Shown here: positions 61,419 to 64,000 of the stretch, piece by piece
Layout of the letters: the number at the start of each line of letters is the position of its first letter
How positions within the stretch are numbered: position 1 is the stretch's first letter
Assembly: GCA_037013685.1 (NCBI GenBank)
Contig: CM072887.1
Span: forward strand, 44,505,154 to 44,569,153
Reading direction: 5' to 3'
DNA from: Acridotheres tristis
Taxonomy: Eukaryota > Chordata > Aves > Passeriformes > Sturnidae
DNA length: 64,000 nt
Program-made: the position numbers and the translations under genes
The notes under the pieces: model-generated
Told to the model about the DNA's origin: nothing
Database searches by the model: none
Seen by the model: the letters and a program-made list of their open reading frames with translations, nothing else

Positions 61419-62250
61419 GGAAACTTATCATCTAATCTAATATCTATTTAAAGAAAGCTTTCACAGAGCTGCAAAAGCATTTAGAACACTACATGCCCTG
61501 TCTCTTGTTCTGTCTCATGACTGTGCAGCTTTCTGATTCTGCTCGTGTTGTACATCATTAGTGTAAGGCACAGAGAAATGTTACAGTTTGTTGTTTTTAG
61601 AAGAACTAACTGAAAGGGGCAGGCCAGTTTATATTAAATAAAATAAAGCAGTGGATTATCTGGGATTGTTGAATGCGAGAAGTGATTGTTGCATGTGAAA
61701 ATCATTCTCCTGGCATTCAAAATCTGCCCTCACTTGAAGCTAACATAGTTTAACTGAGTTTGTTAATTCACCTTGTGAACTGTAAGGAATCACCTGTAGA
61801 TTCGACTAGAAAGTTGATAGACTCTATGAATGTCTGTGCCTGACGAAACAACATTCTGACTTTTATAAAGATTAATGCCTAGTGATGTTGCACTGATTTT
61901 TTTCCTCAGGCCTGATAGTCCTATCAATCATAACAAAACTGCCTGGAATGACTGAGTAAGGACTTGCAAGACATCTTGCCTGAGATCTAACTCTGCTATC
62001 TTAGCATTTGTATTTTTTTTCTACCTCTACACTTCTTTTTTTTCCTATGGCATATTGAATTTGTTTTAGAACTACACAAACAGTTGAAATAGGCCTGTTA
62101 TGTAAAACTTGTTTCTTCTCTGGTAACGTACCAAAACAACCCAAATAAAAAACCTTAAAGCTTGTTGATAGTTCTGGGGAAAATCTTGTGGCATTTGAAG
62201 ATACATATAATTAAATTTCACACAAAAATAAACCAACAAATATACATTGC

Positions 62251-62275
62251 TATCTATATATTTATATATATATAC
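62251..62275 (+). repeat. (TA)n microsatellite
   Basis: TA dinucleotide run with TTT and C interruptions. Confidence 0.82.
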
Positions 62276-64000
62276 CTGGTTTAAATGCTATATTCAGTTA
62301 CAAGGCTTAGGCAAGGAATAAAGCCTTATGATGTCCCAAGAGGAAAGTATTTGGTAACAACTGTTGCCATGTGAAAAAAGGAAATTTCCTGGACCCTTCA
62401 CTACAAAATGTGTCCTGAATTTTACAGTAGCTGAATGTCAGAAGTTCTGATTGACGTGAATAACACTTTATATGCATTCAGAAAATATTAAAATGGGTCA
62501 ATAATTCCTCAAAACCCATGTGTTAGTTACCTGCTTTTAGGATGAAAATTTCGGAAAAATTGATTTAAAAGTCTCTGAACATGGAGTAGTTTATTTGTAA
62601 CTTTGGGACAATGTTGCATTAGCAAAGCATTACAGAGATTATTCAACTAATATTAAGTGAATTTAAGACATATGATAGACTAAAAAGTATAGAAATGGAA
62701 ACAATGTAGTTACCCAATAATTTAAATGTTTCTTCTAAATGAAATTTCATTCCTGAGTATACTTATTTTGCAAAGAAGAGGTAACTGGCCTAATAAAGGT
62801 TTGAAAATTTCTCATATTTTGTGCTGTTTGGTATATTTTATATACTGTGATGCTCTAGTTATTTTATTGCAAATGAGCATCTGTTACTATTTATTGGGCA
62901 AAGAACATACATTGCAGGCATTTCTGGCCCAGTGATTCTGGTACTTGCCAATTCAAATCCCAAGACAAATAATTTCACTGTAGTTATGCAGGACATATTC
63001 TGACACTACAGTTGGTAAATAGAACATAAAATGAACAGAAAAAAACCAAATAACCATCAAAACAAAACATAAGCATAGCTGATTGCAGGGTGTGAATATA
63101 AGACGGCAAAGAAATTAATTGCTGTCATTGTCCCCTGAGCTCTTCCTTGTGGCACTGGATGGAAGGTCTGCATGATTTCCAGGTGCCACTCAGCCATGTG
63201 CCAATCACTGCTTTGACAGACCCCCAGACTGCTGGGATGGTATTAATTCTTAGGGGATATTTTCTTGGTCCTCTCCAGCCTTAGCTGGAATTGGCAATCA
63301 GATGTTGAAATAAATTGCTTCAACTCCATTAATTTTGCCAGTTCTTTGGGAGAGATGATGCTACACGGGCATGTTTTAATCTAGGTAAACTGCTCATGTT
63401 TTTTTCTTTTAAAGAGGGATTTCAGTACACAATGTATTTAATTACAGCTAAGTATTTTGACATCTTTGTTTTATATCTAAGTATTTATTTAAGAAAGTAC
63501 TTGAAACAGGAGTTAAAAGTCTTACTCTTCTTCCACTGCCACTTCCTCACAATACGTTGTCAGAATGATGATGGCAGTCATAGGACCTCCCCTGTTTGTC
63601 TCCTGAGGCATGTCTGTGTGTGTGAACTGACCTTCAAAGGAAGAAAATCAAGCACTCATCATCCCTCGAGGAGCACTCCAGCCACGAGGCTACCACAGAA
63701 AAAGAAATGTTGTGCTCCTGCCCCCCTCCCTCCTTCAGGAAACATTTCGAAAGTGATAAATGGAACAGCAATCTGTATACATTGAATGTAACTGGACACT
63801 TTCTTGCTGGATTGAGCTCCCAAAAATTATTTTGACGGTGGTATGTCTTGTTTCTGGATCCTTCTGTGGTATTGGGATTTGGGATTCTCTGTCTAGGTAA
63901 GACAATTTGAGTGCAATTTGAGCTGACAAGATCTGAAGAGCAACAAAGCACTGATGGATTTTGCTTGCTAGCAGCTGAAAGCAGAGTGTTTTACAAAGCA

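Larger units (their letters stand above)
60657..64000. other. No gene recognised; A/C tract and unique AT-rich sequence
   Basis: Apart from the A/C-rich tract (61.2-61.4 kb) and a small TA repeat (62.25 kb), nothing was recognised. The frame at 63396-63785 (129 codons) overlaps a 105-codon frame on the opposite strand and has no domain that I can name. Confidence 0.55.

Overview
The window reads as vertebrate nuclear DNA, and the repeats place it in a bird. It holds 3'-end fragments of CR1 LINEs of the avian type, one diverged SINE that matches the amniote MIR family (MIR1_Amn type), and a stretch resembling a songbird ERVL-type LTR (TguLTR5-like, recognised from memory). The LTR leans towards a passerine or close relative, but this is not proven. 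The DNA is AT-rich throughout, has no CpG-island-like segment, and has no long reading frame outside simple repeats that I can tie to a known protein. It looks like a gene desert or the inside of a very large intron.

Layout. 1-25 kb is mostly unique AT-rich sequence with small microsatellites, several perfect short hairpins (11.37, 13.9, 19.43 and 23.42 kb) and one unrecognised 253-codon open frame on the minus strand (12.24-13.0 kb). A CR1 3' tail lies at about 25.2-25.35 kb. A 300-bp polypyrimidine block made of two abutting hexanucleotide arrays lies at 27.44-27.74 kb. 27.75-36.15 kb is featureless. Two CR1 fragments meet tail to tail at 38.07 kb. A cluster of TAATTA-type motifs lies near 39.9-40.1 kb, the MIR at about 42.6 kb and a 650-bp minus-strand CR1 at 44.4-45.1 kb. 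From 49 to 57.2 kb there are large T/G-only tracts, one of them abutting the LTR fragment at 53.9-54.3 kb. 56.7-58.0 kb carries two fairly long minus-strand open frames, one containing a splice-flanked candidate exon. A 226-bp (TATAA)n array lies at 60.4 kb and an A/C-rich tract at 61.2-61.4 kb.

Genes. I could not identify any protein-coding gene, tRNA, rRNA or known small RNA. A few open segments flanked by good splice-site sequences (23.75 kb plus strand, 57.65 kb minus strand, 3.84 kb plus strand) are listed as low-confidence candidate exons. The number of open frames is about what unconstrained sequence of this length would give. Functional content, if any, is more likely regulatory or noncoding. 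I found no convincing undescribed biological system; the most unusual items are the two-part polypyrimidine array, the (TATAA)n array, the recurrent T/G tracts and the inverted CR1 pair.
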